The notes below the pieces were generated by a model that was not told the origin of the DNA, did not search any database, and saw only the letters and a program-made list of their open reading frames with translations. Source: Catenovulum agarivorans DS-2 (GTDB lineage: Bacteria; Pseudomonadota; Gammaproteobacteria; Enterobacterales; Alteromonadaceae). Taken from it: a stretch of DNA of 39,770 nucleotides. The position numbers were made by a program, and so were the translations under genes. Positions 7,926-16,807 of the stretch are shown here, piece by piece (the first letter of the stretch is position 1; each line of letters begins with the position of its first letter). The DNA lies in assembly GCF_000568405.1 (NCBI RefSeq), contig NZ_ARZY01000041.1:1-39770 (forward strand), written 5' to 3'.

Positions 7926-10388
7926 ATGTTTTCACCTAGGTTAAAGCCTAAATATCTAGTGCGTTGTATTAGCTTGGCGTTTCTGACAGTGCATTACAAC
8001 GCATTCGGCGAAGAGTCGCATCTTGACCCTCAAGTACAAGCGATAGAAGTCATTCGTGTAACATCAACTAAACGCACTCAAAACATGCAAAGTGTACCGA
8101 TTGCGCTACAAGTACTTACTGAGCAGACGTTAGATGAACTCAAGCTGAGTAATTTAGATGCGCTTAATTTATATTTACCTAACGTTAGCGTTGCAACTAG
8201 AGGACCTGGTCAAGCAGACATTTTTATGCGTGGTATGGCCATTCAGCCTATTGCTGTTATGCTTTCTGGCGCACAAGGGGCAATGCCCAATGTAGCTGTA
8301 TATCTAGATGAGCAACCCGTGACTGCACCCGGTCGAAATATTGATGTATATACACATGATTTAGCAAGGGTTGAGGTACTCGCTGGGCCGCAAGGTACTT
8401 TATTTGGCGGTAGTTCGCAGGCCGGTACTGTTCGTTATATTAGTAATAAACCACAAAAAGATAGCTTTGATGCTAACGTTAGTGCTGACTTAGCAACAAC
8501 CAAAAATGGCAGTCATAGCCACACTGTTCAAGCCATGCTAAATATCCCTTTGGCTGACTCTTTTGCATTTCGTATATCCGCATACGATGTATTGCAAGGT
8601 GGATATATCGACAATACCCATGGTGTTTTTTCGATAGATCCAAAAGTAAATGATAAGTCTGCGCTGGAGATTGAAGGGGCAAGTTTTCAAAACGCGGATA
8701 ATCGATTGCTAGTTGAAGACAATTTTAACCAGAGTGTTTACCGTGGTTATAGAGCCGCGGCGCAATACTGGATTGAAGATAATTGGCGTTTATTGTTGCA
8801 GCACAACGCCCAACAAATTGAGGCCGATGGCGTATTTGATATGGACCCACAAGTTGGCGATCTTGAAGTTGAGCGGTATTTTCCTGACCAATTAGAAGAT
8901 GAATTCACTCAAAGCGCACTCACTATGTCAGGTAGATTAGAAGCGTTACAACTTTTGTATACAGGCTCAGTGTTGTCGCGCCAAGTCAATCAGTCGATTG
9001 ATTATACTGGCTACAATAATACCAGTGCATATGTTGCGTATTATACTTGTACTTACAGTAACCCTAACTACATTGTAAATTACAATATACCTGCAAGCTT
9101 TATTACCGAAAACAGGCAGTGCAAAGACCCAACTAAAGGTTTTGTCGGCAAACAGTCGCATGATAAAAAAACACATGAATTCAGATTGGTTTATGACCAA
9201 AGTGCGAATTATACCGCGGTAGTTGGGATGTATTTTGATAAATTCACTTTAGAAACTCAAGATGACTATGTATATGTGGCTGCGCCTGAGTTAGGGTTTG
9301 CGCCGAATGCGCCAATTTCAACTGCAAATAGTATTGATCCGAACACTAGGCCAGCGGGGGTAACCTTTTTCAATGATGTCACGCGTAGAGAATCGCAACG
9401 AGCCTTGTTTGCTGAAGTCACTTTGGCACTAGCCCCTAAGTTATCAGCGACAATTGGCGCGCGAAAATACACCATTGAAAGTGATTTAACGGGTTCATCT
9501 AATTTTGCTGATGGTATTTTTCAAGGGTCGGTTAATACAGATAGAGGTCGCGACTATGATGTGTCGGGTGGACATTCTAAACAGCCATTAACGCAATCGG
9601 ATAGTATCTATAAATTTAATCTAAATTATCAATGGCAAAACAATAAATTGATTTATGCCACTTATTCTGAAGGTTTTAGACCGGGCGGTTTTAACCGAGG
9701 TGGTGGCATACAATCGGCCAATCCTGAATTTCCGAATGTTGCTACAACCTATGACACAGACGATGCCACAAACTATGAATTGGGGTTAAAATCGAGTTGG
9801 TTAAACAATCGTATGCGTTTAAACGCGAATGCTTACCGCATTAATTGGCACAACATGCAGGTTTCTAGATTCGATCCACAAAATGTGTCTATTTTAACCT
9901 TTATTGAAAATGCGGCTGACTCAACAATAACTGGGTTAGAAACCGATTTAGCTTGGCAAGTGACAGACTATTGGCAATTGCACACGGCTGTAGCTGTGAT
10001 TAATAGCAAACTGACTAACATTAAAGCCCGCGCGATAGAGCTTGTACCTGAAGGTAGTGAGTTACCTTTAACACCTAAGATTAAGGGAAATATTCGGAGT
10101 CAGTATAGTTGGCCTCTCGGCCAGCACTGGGTTGATTGGCATGTGTCATGGATTTACTCGCATAGTGCATGGAGCTCTTTGGTGGCTGAGCAAAGAGAAC
10201 AGCAAGACGGCTATCATATAGTAAATACTTCTGTTAGTTTAGAAGCGCAATCTTGGCAAGCTCAGTTGTATATCAATAATCTGACTGATGAAAGGGCAGA
10301 GCTGTTTATTAACGACCAAGACGACATTCGTCGAGTCACGGTTAATCGGCCGCTGACATTGGGCGTAAAAGTAAAATATCGTTTTTGA
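7926..10388 (+). CDS. TonB-dependent outer-membrane receptor
   Basis: An 820-residue protein. A signal peptide (residues ~1-27), a TonB-box-like IEVIRVTSTKR, a plug domain (SVPIALQVLTEQTL, then LNLYLPNVSV, VEVLAGPQGTLFGGSSQAG) and a long beta-barrel ending in the C-terminal Phe of KVKYRF. Such receptors use TonB energy to import iron complexes, vitamins, glycans or other bulky ligands; the ligand cannot be told from the sequence. I prefer the ATG at 7926, although a TTG at 7914 in frame is possible; neither has a clear ribosome site. The downstream TPR-sulfotransferase follows almost directly, so the two are probably one operon. Confidence 0.93.
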   Translation: MFSPRLKPKYLVRCISLAFLTVHYNAFGEESHLDPQVQAIEVIRVTSTKRTQNMQSVPIALQVLTEQTLDELKLSNLDALNLYLPNVSVATRGPGQADIFMRGMAIQPIAVMLSGAQGAMPNVAVYLDEQPVTAPGRNIDVYTHDLARVEVLAGPQGTLFGGSSQAGTVRYISNKPQKDSFDANVSADLATTKNGSHSHTVQAMLNIPLADSFAFRISAYDVLQGGYIDNTHGVFSIDPKVNDKSALEIEGASFQNADNRLLVEDNFNQSVYRGYRAAAQYWIEDNWRLLLQHNAQQIEADGVFDMDPQVGDLEVERYFPDQLEDEFTQSALTMSGRLEALQLLYTGSVLSRQVNQSIDYTGYNNTSAYVAYYTCTYSNPNYIVNYNIPASFITENRQCKDPTKGFVGKQSHDKKTHEFRLVYDQSANYTAVVGMYFDKFTLETQDDYVYVAAPELGFAPNAPISTANSIDPNTRPAGVTFFNDVTRRESQRALFAEVTLALAPKLSATIGARKYTIESDLTGSSNFADGIFQGSVNTDRGRDYDVSGGHSKQPLTQSDSIYKFNLNYQWQNNKLIYATYSEGFRPGGFNRGGGIQSANPEFPNVATTYDTDDATNYELGLKSSWLNNRMRLNANAYRINWHNMQVSRFDPQNVSILTFIENAADSTITGLETDLAWQVTDYWQLHTAVAVINSKLTNIKARAIELVPEGSELPLTPKIKGNIRSQYSWPLGQHWVDWHVSWIYSHSAWSSLVAEQREQQDGYHIVNTSVSLEAQSWQAQLYINNLTDERAELFINDQDDIRRVTVNRPLTLGVKVKYRF

Positions 10389-10396
10389 GAATTTTT

Positions 10397-12340
10397 ATGC
10401 TGCAACAGATTCAAGCATTGGTTAAAAGTGGCGACATATTAACTGCTTGGCAACACCTTCAACGGATAAAGCAAGACGAATTGGACGAGCAGACATTGTA
10501 CTTGTCAGCCGTGTGTAATCGCTACTTAAATAATCCGACTTGCGCTTTAAATTATTTAGATTCGTTGCTCAAGTTAGACCCGACACACGCACGAGCTTAT
10601 CAAGAGCAAGGTTATAATTTGTTATTGTTAAACAAAGCAAACGATGCGTTAAAAGCGCTAAACAAAGCCGTGAAGTTGAACCCAAGTTTAACCGCCGCTT
10701 GGTGCAAGCTCGCAGAAATTTATACACATAATCAGCAAACACAGTTAGCTGACAACGCACGCGCCAATGCAGTGTATTATCAATCGTTACCTTTACATAT
10801 TCGCAGCGGCTACTCAAAACTGTACGATGGTGATATAGCGCAAGCTCAGCGCTTATGCCAAACCTATTTGCAGCATCAACCGGATCACCCAGATGCTATG
10901 CGATTACTTGCGCAGGTTGCCCAGTATAATGGCCACAATGACAAAGCGGAGTTTATATTAGACAGTGCAAGACTAATTTCGCCAGGCAACTTGTTTGTGC
11001 AATATGATTTGACGATTGTCTATCAAAACCGACAAAAATTTGTAGAGGCATACGAGCTCGCGTCTAGTCTAGTTAAAGCTGCACCAGAGAGTATAAGTTT
11101 TATGTTGTGTTGCGCCAATCAAGCAGCTGCGGTTAACCAATATGCTGAAGCTGAGCGCATGTACTTGCAAGTACTTTCTCAACTTGAAAAGAGCAGTGTT
11201 GATTATTCTGAAGTGGCGATCGCGTTAGGCCATTTATATAAAATGCTGGGCAAGACTGCACAAGCAATTGACTATTATAAACAAGCCTACATTAATAACC
11301 TTGATTGCACAGATGCGTTTTGGAGTTTAGCCAATTTAAAAAACTATCAATTTACCCAAGGTGAATTTCAGTTGATGCTGCAAACGCTTGAGCTTGGTTA
11401 TTTAAGCAAACAACAACAGTGTTTATTGTCATTCGCTTTGGCTCATGCTTTTGAAGCGAAAAAAAACTATCAACGTGCGGCCTGTTTTTATCAAAGTGCA
11501 AATCATTTGCGCTTATCTGAGCTTAACTACAACAACCAAAAACATGTTGAAGATATTATTAACCAACAATGTATTTACCCTGAATCGTTATTTTTAAATT
11601 CGCCTGCAAGTGCAAAGGCCACTGCAACGCCAATATTTATCGTTGGCTTGCCCAGAGCTGGCAGTACTTTGTTGGAGCAAATCTTAGCTTCTCATTCTAA
11701 AGTCTGTGCAACGATGGAATTGCCATACATAATGCAAATGGCATATCAACTAGAGAAACAAGCCGCTGAGTCTAATGCTGAGCTAACTAGTTATATTGCC
11801 AGTTTGAGCGAGGGGGACAAACAACAGCTCGGCCAAACCTATTTGCAAAAAACAGCGATTTATCGTGATGGCTCTGACTATTTTATTGACAAAATGCCGA
11901 ATAATTTTAAGCATGTGGGGTTAATTAAATTAATTCTACCGCAAGCAAAAATTATTGATGTGCGGCGAAACCTGCAAGATGCCTGTATGGCGAATTACAA
12001 ACAATATTATGCCCAAGGGCAGCACTTTAGCTATCACTTAAAACACTGTGCAAATTTTTATCGCGGCTATCAAACCTTGATGGATTATTGGCAAAGCTTG
12101 TTCAAACAAGATTTACTCACGCTAGAATACGAGCATTTGGTTGCTCAGCCACAACAAAGTATTTCGCAGATTGTCGAAATGCTTGGTATTGAGTTTGAAC
12201 CGACTATGCTGCACTTTTATCAAACAGAACGAGCGGTTAAAACACCAAGCTCAGAGCAAGTTAGACAGCCACTTTATCACTCTAGTATTAATGCTTGGCA
12301 AAATTTTGCTTTGTATTTGCCTGAACTGAATAACCTATAA
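10397..12340 (+). CDS. TPR-repeat sulfotransferase family protein
   Basis: A 647-residue protein. About the first 380 residues are tetratricopeptide repeats (for example AYQEQGYNLLLLNKANDALK and AIALGHLYKMLGKTAQAIDYY). The C-terminal ~240 residues are a sulfotransferase domain with the PAPS 5'-phosphosulfate loop FIVGLPRAGSTLLEQIL (around residue 415-430) and the later KMPNNFKHVGLI and IIDVRRNLQDACMANY segments. No signal peptide is visible, so it is likely cytoplasmic and may transfer sulfate from PAPS to an unknown acceptor. The ATG at 10397 has GAGA upstream; a TTG at 10385 overlapping the receptor stop is the alternative. The TonB receptor plus TPR-sulfotransferase pairing recurs in marine bacteria, with unknown purpose. 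Confidence 0.88.
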   Translation: MLQQIQALVKSGDILTAWQHLQRIKQDELDEQTLYLSAVCNRYLNNPTCALNYLDSLLKLDPTHARAYQEQGYNLLLLNKANDALKALNKAVKLNPSLTAAWCKLAEIYTHNQQTQLADNARANAVYYQSLPLHIRSGYSKLYDGDIAQAQRLCQTYLQHQPDHPDAMRLLAQVAQYNGHNDKAEFILDSARLISPGNLFVQYDLTIVYQNRQKFVEAYELASSLVKAAPESISFMLCCANQAAAVNQYAEAERMYLQVLSQLEKSSVDYSEVAIALGHLYKMLGKTAQAIDYYKQAYINNLDCTDAFWSLANLKNYQFTQGEFQLMLQTLELGYLSKQQQCLLSFALAHAFEAKKNYQRAACFYQSANHLRLSELNYNNQKHVEDIINQQCIYPESLFLNSPASAKATATPIFIVGLPRAGSTLLEQILASHSKVCATMELPYIMQMAYQLEKQAAESNAELTSYIASLSEGDKQQLGQTYLQKTAIYRDGSDYFIDKMPNNFKHVGLIKLILPQAKIIDVRRNLQDACMANYKQYYAQGQHFSYHLKHCANFYRGYQTLMDYWQSLFKQDLLTLEYEHLVAQPQQSISQIVEMLGIEFEPTMLHFYQTERAVKTPSSEQVRQPLYHSSINAWQNFALYLPELNNL

Positions 12341-12411
12341 CTTTTGTCTGACAATTTGATTTTGTGTTAAATTGTTTTGACTGAGGATAGTCCTAGAAAA
12401 CATTTATTTTT

Positions 12412-12435
12412 AGGTGTTACTAAACAAAAACACCT
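12412..12435 (+). other. Hairpin downstream of the sulfotransferase gene
   Basis: AGGTGTT (12412-12418) and AACACCT (12429-12435) form a perfect 7-bp stem with a 10-base loop. No T-run follows, so it is a weak terminator candidate at best. Confidence 0.3.
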
Positions 12436-12507
12436 CTTATCTTATTGTTATTTATTTTTATTTTAAAATTGTCTTACATTGTGTGTTGTTTTGTTTGTTT
12501 TTATTGC

Positions 12508-12535
12508 TTGATCAATTTTGAATTTTTGTTATAAA
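12508..12535 (+). promoter_or_regulatory. Candidate sigma-70 promoter of the alginate lyase genes
   Basis: TTGATC (12508-12513) and TATAAA (12530-12535) are separated by 16 bases in a very AT-rich intergenic region (12341-12578). They lie about 45 bases before the TTG start of the first PL7 gene. No obvious operator palindrome was seen beside it. Confidence 0.45.
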
Positions 12536-12578
12536 TTGTTGCTGTGGTAATACGAAAATTTAACCAAGAGGTTTTTCC

Positions 12579-14027
12579 TTGAGCAGCTTCAAATTAAACA
12601 TGTGTTTGTTATCTTGCCTTAGCAGTATGTTGTTGGCTTGTGGGTCAAGCAATGTTCAGCATGAAAATAGTAATAGCACTTCGAATGAACAAAATACGGG
12701 GGTGCATTGTAGTCGTTTAATTGAATTGCCTATTGTTGCTGCATCTGACGATGGCAGTCACGATGACTATGAACCAAATAAAAGCATTGATGGTGATTTA
12801 GCAAGCGCTTCTCGTTGGTCTTCGGATGGGGTGGGCAAATACATCATTTTCGATTTAGCTGAAGTTGTCAAAATTAAGCAGCTACAAGTTTTGTGGTTTG
12901 AAGGGGATAGCCGAAATTATTATTTTGATATTGATATCTCACACGATAAAGCACAATGGACTTCCGTGTTAGTCAGCGGTCAATCTAGTGGCTCGCAAGC
13001 TGGGTATGAGTTAATAGATATTGATGATACAGATGGGCGCTATGTTCGGATTACAGGCCAAGGCAATTCAGTTGATGCTTGGAATAGCATTGTCGAAAGC
13101 CAAATTTGGGGGTGTTTAGAAGGTGATAAAACACCGACGTCAGAACCAACACCTGTACCAACTCCAGAATTTAATTTAGATGCCAATTTGCCCCCATCAG
13201 GTAATTTTGATTTGCAAGATTGGACCTTAGGCGTACCAGTTGATAACAACAATGACGGTAAGTCTGACACAATTAAAGAAAATGAACTCGCTAATGGATA
13301 TGTGCATTCTGACTGGTTTTATACTGCGGCAGATGGTGGCATGGTTTTTAAAGCACCAATAGACGCGCCTAAAACGTCAACTAACACCAGTTACACCCGT
13401 TCTGAGTTACGAGAAATGTTACGCCGTGGCGACAGCAGTATTAAAACTCAAGGGATCAACCAAAACAACTGGATATTTTCTAGCTATTCACCTGCTGAAC
13501 AAGCAAAAGCTGGTGGGGTTGATGGTGAGCTAACCGCAACATTGAAAGTTGACCATGTCACAACAACTGGCTCTAGCGGCCAAGTTGGCCGCGTAATTGT
13601 TGGGCAAATTCATGCAAAAGACGATGAACCAGCACGCTTGTATTATCGCTTGTTACCAGGCCACAGCAAGGGGTCAATTTATCTAGCGCACGAGCCAACT
13701 AATGGTAACAGTGAGCAATGGTACAACATGATTGGCACGCGCTCTAACTCTGCAGCCGAACCTGCTGACGGCATTGCTTTAGGAGAGGTATTTAGTTACT
13801 CGATTAAAGTAACTGGACATATGCTGACAGTAACCATATATCGAGATGGCAAAGCAGATGTTGTCCAAACTGTCGATATGAGCGATAGCGGTTTTCACAC
13901 AGGAACCGACCAATATATGTATTTTAAAGCGGGCGTCTACAACCAAAACAATAGTGGCGACCCGAATGATTTTGTGCAGGCGACATTTTATCGGTTGCAC
14001 AATACTCATAGTGGTTACGATCACTAG
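12579..14027 (+). CDS. PL7 alginate lyase, lipoprotein with CBM32-like domain
   Basis: A 482-residue lipoprotein. The start is TTG, supported by AAGAGG seven bases upstream and by the signal peptide, whose lipobox LLAC puts the lipidated Cys at residue 21 (+2 Gly, so outer-membrane sorting is expected). Residues ~45-178 are an F5/8-type (CBM32-like) domain, followed by a Thr/Pro linker, then the PL7 alginate lyase domain (~195-480). The three PL7 motifs are seen: RSELREML, GQIH and YFKAGVYNQ, carrying the catalytic Arg, Gln, His and Tyr. QIH is usually associated with activity on guluronate-containing blocks. It would cut alginate by beta-elimination at the cell surface. A second PL7 gene follows after 53 bases. 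Confidence 0.93.
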   Translation: MSSFKLNMCLLSCLSSMLLACGSSNVQHENSNSTSNEQNTGVHCSRLIELPIVAASDDGSHDDYEPNKSIDGDLASASRWSSDGVGKYIIFDLAEVVKIKQLQVLWFEGDSRNYYFDIDISHDKAQWTSVLVSGQSSGSQAGYELIDIDDTDGRYVRITGQGNSVDAWNSIVESQIWGCLEGDKTPTSEPTPVPTPEFNLDANLPPSGNFDLQDWTLGVPVDNNNDGKSDTIKENELANGYVHSDWFYTAADGGMVFKAPIDAPKTSTNTSYTRSELREMLRRGDSSIKTQGINQNNWIFSSYSPAEQAKAGGVDGELTATLKVDHVTTTGSSGQVGRVIVGQIHAKDDEPARLYYRLLPGHSKGSIYLAHEPTNGNSEQWYNMIGTRSNSAAEPADGIALGEVFSYSIKVTGHMLTVTIYRDGKADVVQTVDMSDSGFHTGTDQYMYFKAGVYNQNNSGDPNDFVQATFYRLHNTHSGYDH

Positions 14028-14080
14028 CTAGTTGAAATACTAGCAATTGATAAACACTCACACACAACAAAGGAAATAAC

Positions 14081-15751
14081 ATGAAAAAAGCGAATAAAAA
14101 GGTCGTTTTGTCGGCATTGTATTTATCTTTAGCTGCAGCTGGGTTTAGCGCTAATACACACGCAGCAACGCCGTCTTCGGTAACAGATAATGGTAATGAT
14201 GGCAACGTAGCGGCTAATACAATTGATGATGACCCAACATTTTCTACCCGTTGGTCGGCAAATGGCAATGATGGCAGCCAATGGGTTCGATATGATTTTG
14301 GGTCAGCGGTTAGCTTATCTGCGTTAAAAATTGCCTTTTACAAAGGGGATCAGCGTCAAACGTATTTCAGAATTCAAAGTTCAACCAATGGTTCAAGTTG
14401 GTCGACTGTCGTTGACAAAAGCAGTGCGGGTAGTTCAGGTTCGACTACGGGTTTAGAAACTTTCAACTTCCCAGCAAGTGTTTCAGCCCGGTATTTCCGT
14501 ATTCAAGGTTTTGGTAACACTTCAAATACTTGGAACAGTATTACTGATGTTGAGTTTGTTGATGGCGGTTCGACAGGTGGCGGAACAACCAATGTTCCTG
14601 GCTTAATTCAAGCTGAAGATTACAACGATTATTCCGACACAACCTCTGGCAACACAGGTGGACAATATCGTACTGATGATGTTGATGTGCAAGCAACTTC
14701 AGATACTGGTGGCGGTTACAATGTCGGTTGGATTAAAGCGGGCGAGTGGTTGGAATACCCAATTTCAGTTTCAAGTGCAGGCACATATACAGCGGACATT
14801 CGTGTTGCGTCCTCTCGATCTACTGGCGCGTTTAATGTATTGGTAGATGGTAGCACTAAAGACAGTGTTGCTGTAGGTCACACTGGAGGCTGGCAAAGCT
14901 GGACAACTAAAAGCGTAAATTTAGGTAACTTGTCGGCTGGCAATCACACTATTCGAATTAACGTAACAGGGAGCGATTTCAACATAAATTGGATTGATGT
15001 TAAAAAACAAGCTTCTAGCTCAACTGGTTTTGATTGGGATGGCTGGAAAGTAACCTTGCCGGTAAATGGTGATACTTGGTACAACAATGGCAACACCAGT
15101 AGCGCTGCAGAAATTCAACCTGCTGGCTGTACCGATGATATATTCGATGACAACTTAAATATTGATTATTTCTGGTCTGATTCAGAAGGTATTCATTTTA
15201 GAGTGCCAATGAATCTTGATGGTAAAACGCCAAATACCTCGTATATCCGTTCTGAATTGCGTGAGTTGTATAACTGGACACCATGTGGCTCAACAAGTGA
15301 GGCTAACTGGTCGTACGGCGGTAATCACACGTTAACCGCTAAAGTACGTATTGATGATTACAACCCAAGTGGTACCAAAGTTGTAGTTGGCCAAATTCAT
15401 GGTCACGACATTAAATACGCGACAATTAAACTACATTGGGAAGGGGACAGTAAGCCGGTACGTGTAATTTACAATGCCTCGCCTAATAGCTCGACGCCAA
15501 ATAATGTCTATTTAGGATATGTAGACTCGTCTGATTTCTGGGAATATTCCATCAAAATGACTAATTCTGGTATTGAATTGTCAGCTGGTGGGGTAACTGA
15601 AACCATTACTTTTGGTAATGAGCTAAGCAATGATTGGAAAGATGCTGATTTCTACTTTAAAGCTGGTTTGTACCCTCAACAAAAACCAGATTCAAGCTCG
15701 TCAGAAGTATATGAAGCAACCTTTAAAGATGTGGTTGTAACGCACGATTAA
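14081..15751 (+). CDS. Secreted PL7 alginate lyase with CBM32- and CBM6-like domains
   Basis: A 556-residue exported enzyme. A type I signal peptide (about residues 1-29, ending THAA) is followed by an F5/8/CBM32-like domain (~30-163) homologous to that of the preceding lyase, a Gly/Thr linker, a CBM6-like domain (~172-308; IQAEDYNDY, GYNVGWIKAGEWLEY, NINWIDVKK) and the PL7 domain (~312-556). Catalytic motifs RSELREL, GQIHGH and YFKAGLYPQ are present. CBM6 binds various polysaccharides; the ligand here is unknown. A good ribosome site (AAAGGAAATAAC then ATG) and the short spacing suggest an operon with the upstream lyase. The strong terminator follows it. Confidence 0.93.
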   Translation: MKKANKKVVLSALYLSLAAAGFSANTHAATPSSVTDNGNDGNVAANTIDDDPTFSTRWSANGNDGSQWVRYDFGSAVSLSALKIAFYKGDQRQTYFRIQSSTNGSSWSTVVDKSSAGSSGSTTGLETFNFPASVSARYFRIQGFGNTSNTWNSITDVEFVDGGSTGGGTTNVPGLIQAEDYNDYSDTTSGNTGGQYRTDDVDVQATSDTGGGYNVGWIKAGEWLEYPISVSSAGTYTADIRVASSRSTGAFNVLVDGSTKDSVAVGHTGGWQSWTTKSVNLGNLSAGNHTIRINVTGSDFNINWIDVKKQASSSTGFDWDGWKVTLPVNGDTWYNNGNTSSAAEIQPAGCTDDIFDDNLNIDYFWSDSEGIHFRVPMNLDGKTPNTSYIRSELRELYNWTPCGSTSEANWSYGGNHTLTAKVRIDDYNPSGTKVVVGQIHGHDIKYATIKLHWEGDSKPVRVIYNASPNSSTPNNVYLGYVDSSDFWEYSIKMTNSGIELSAGGVTETITFGNELSNDWKDADFYFKAGLYPQQKPDSSSSEVYEATFKDVVVTHD

Positions 15752-15779
15752 TACAAGTTTGTGTCATGTGTAAGCCCAA

Positions 15780-15813
15780 AGCCACTAAGCAGCAATGTTT
15801 AGTGGCTTTTTTT
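15780..15813 (+). terminator. Rho-independent terminator of the PL7 operon
   Basis: AGCCACTAA (15780-15788) pairs with TTAGTGGCT (15799-15807), followed by a run of T up to 15813. It lies just after the second alginate lyase. Confidence 0.85.
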
Positions 15814-15816
15814 GTT

Positions 15817-15855
15817 AAAAAAGCCAACGCATTAAATTTCCATTTAAAGGTTGGC
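15817..15855 (-). terminator. Rho-independent terminator of the mannitol operon
   Basis: GCCAAC (15823-15828) pairs with GTTGGC (15850-15855), with an inner TTAAAT/ATTTAA stem. Read on the minus strand it is followed by six T (the complement of 15817-15822). It ends the transcript that finishes with the fructokinase gene. Confidence 0.7.
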
Positions 15856-15882
15856 AAACACATAGGAAATCGGTGAGTAAAA

Positions 15883-16803
15883 CTAAGCTTTTGGATTAAT
15901 AAAGCTTAGAATCTGCTCGGTGGTTAAGTTTGGCGTGGCGCCTGAATTTTGGGCAATTAGTGCGCCTACAGCACAGGCAAAGTCGACTGCGTATTGTGGG
16001 TTGTCCTGTACGCAAAGTTGATAGAGCAATGCACCTAAAAAGCCGTCACCTGCACCAACTGTGTCGACAACCTTTGCTTTAAAACCTGAATTGTAATAGT
16101 TACAGCCGTCGATTTTTAATATTGCTCCATGGCTACCTTTGGTTACACATAGGTTTTGTGTGTTGGTTTGCTCGGCAATAAATTCTAAGCATTGTTCTAA
16201 AGAGTTATAAACACAACCCATTTCTTCAGCGATTAAAAACAGCTCATCGTCATTTAATTTTATAAAGTCAGCATGCTGCATCCACTCAACAACTTGGCTG
16301 ATTTTATAGTGTGGTTCGCGTAAATTGACGTCGAATACCTTAAATTTGGCATGAGGGAGCAACGCACTTAACGTATCAAACGACACAGCAGAGCGGCCAA
16401 CCAAACTACCAAAAATAAATAGGTCCGATTCTTTAACCGCATTCAATGCTTCGTTGGTCAGTTGAATATTATCCCATGCACTGTCTTCAACAATGGTATA
16501 GGTTGCACTCCCACGGCTATTCAACTCCACCAAAACTTCACTGGTTGCTTTATCATCGTTGACCTGAATAAGCCCTGTATTTAATTTGTGTTGTTTAAGT
16601 AGGCTCAAAATCGAGCCTCCTAGAGGATCATTGCCAACGCTGCTAATCAGCTGGCTGTTTAATCCAAGAGATTTTAAGCGCCAGCACACGTTTAGTGGCG
16701 CACCGCCTAATCGCTTGTCTTGACCAAAACAATCCCATAAGACCTCTCCAAAGCAGGTAATCAATATTTCATCTGCAGGTGTAGTGATAAGTTGCTTGGT
16801 CAT
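15883..16803 (-). CDS. Fructokinase, PfkB (ribokinase) family
   Basis: A 306-residue cytoplasmic sugar kinase. Family signatures are the N-terminal CFGEVLWDCFG and LGGAPLNVCWRLKSLG, and the C-terminal DTVGAGDGFLGALL with catalytic D253. It sits four bases after mannitol 2-dehydrogenase, whose product is fructose, so it most likely makes fructose-6-phosphate from ATP and fructose. This is the last gene of the HAD phosphatase, permease, dehydrogenase, kinase operon. A ribokinase-like kinase for another sugar is possible from sequence alone, but the context favours fructose. Confidence 0.9.
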   Translation of the reverse strand: MTKQLITTPADEILITCFGEVLWDCFGQDKRLGGAPLNVCWRLKSLGLNSQLISSVGNDPLGGSILSLLKQHKLNTGLIQVNDDKATSEVLVELNSRGSATYTIVEDSAWDNIQLTNEALNAVKESDLFIFGSLVGRSAVSFDTLSALLPHAKFKVFDVNLREPHYKISQVVEWMQHADFIKLNDDELFLIAEEMGCVYNSLEQCLEFIAEQTNTQNLCVTKGSHGAILKIDGCNYYNSGFKAKVVDTVGAGDGFLGALLYQLCVQDNPQYAVDFACAVGALIAQNSGATPNLTTEQILSFINPKA

Positions 16804-16807
16804 CGTA

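Noticed and set aside
13924-14268. A 114-codon minus-strand frame across the gap of the two alginate lyases
   Set aside because: Shadow of the two PL7 genes, without ribosome site or domain.
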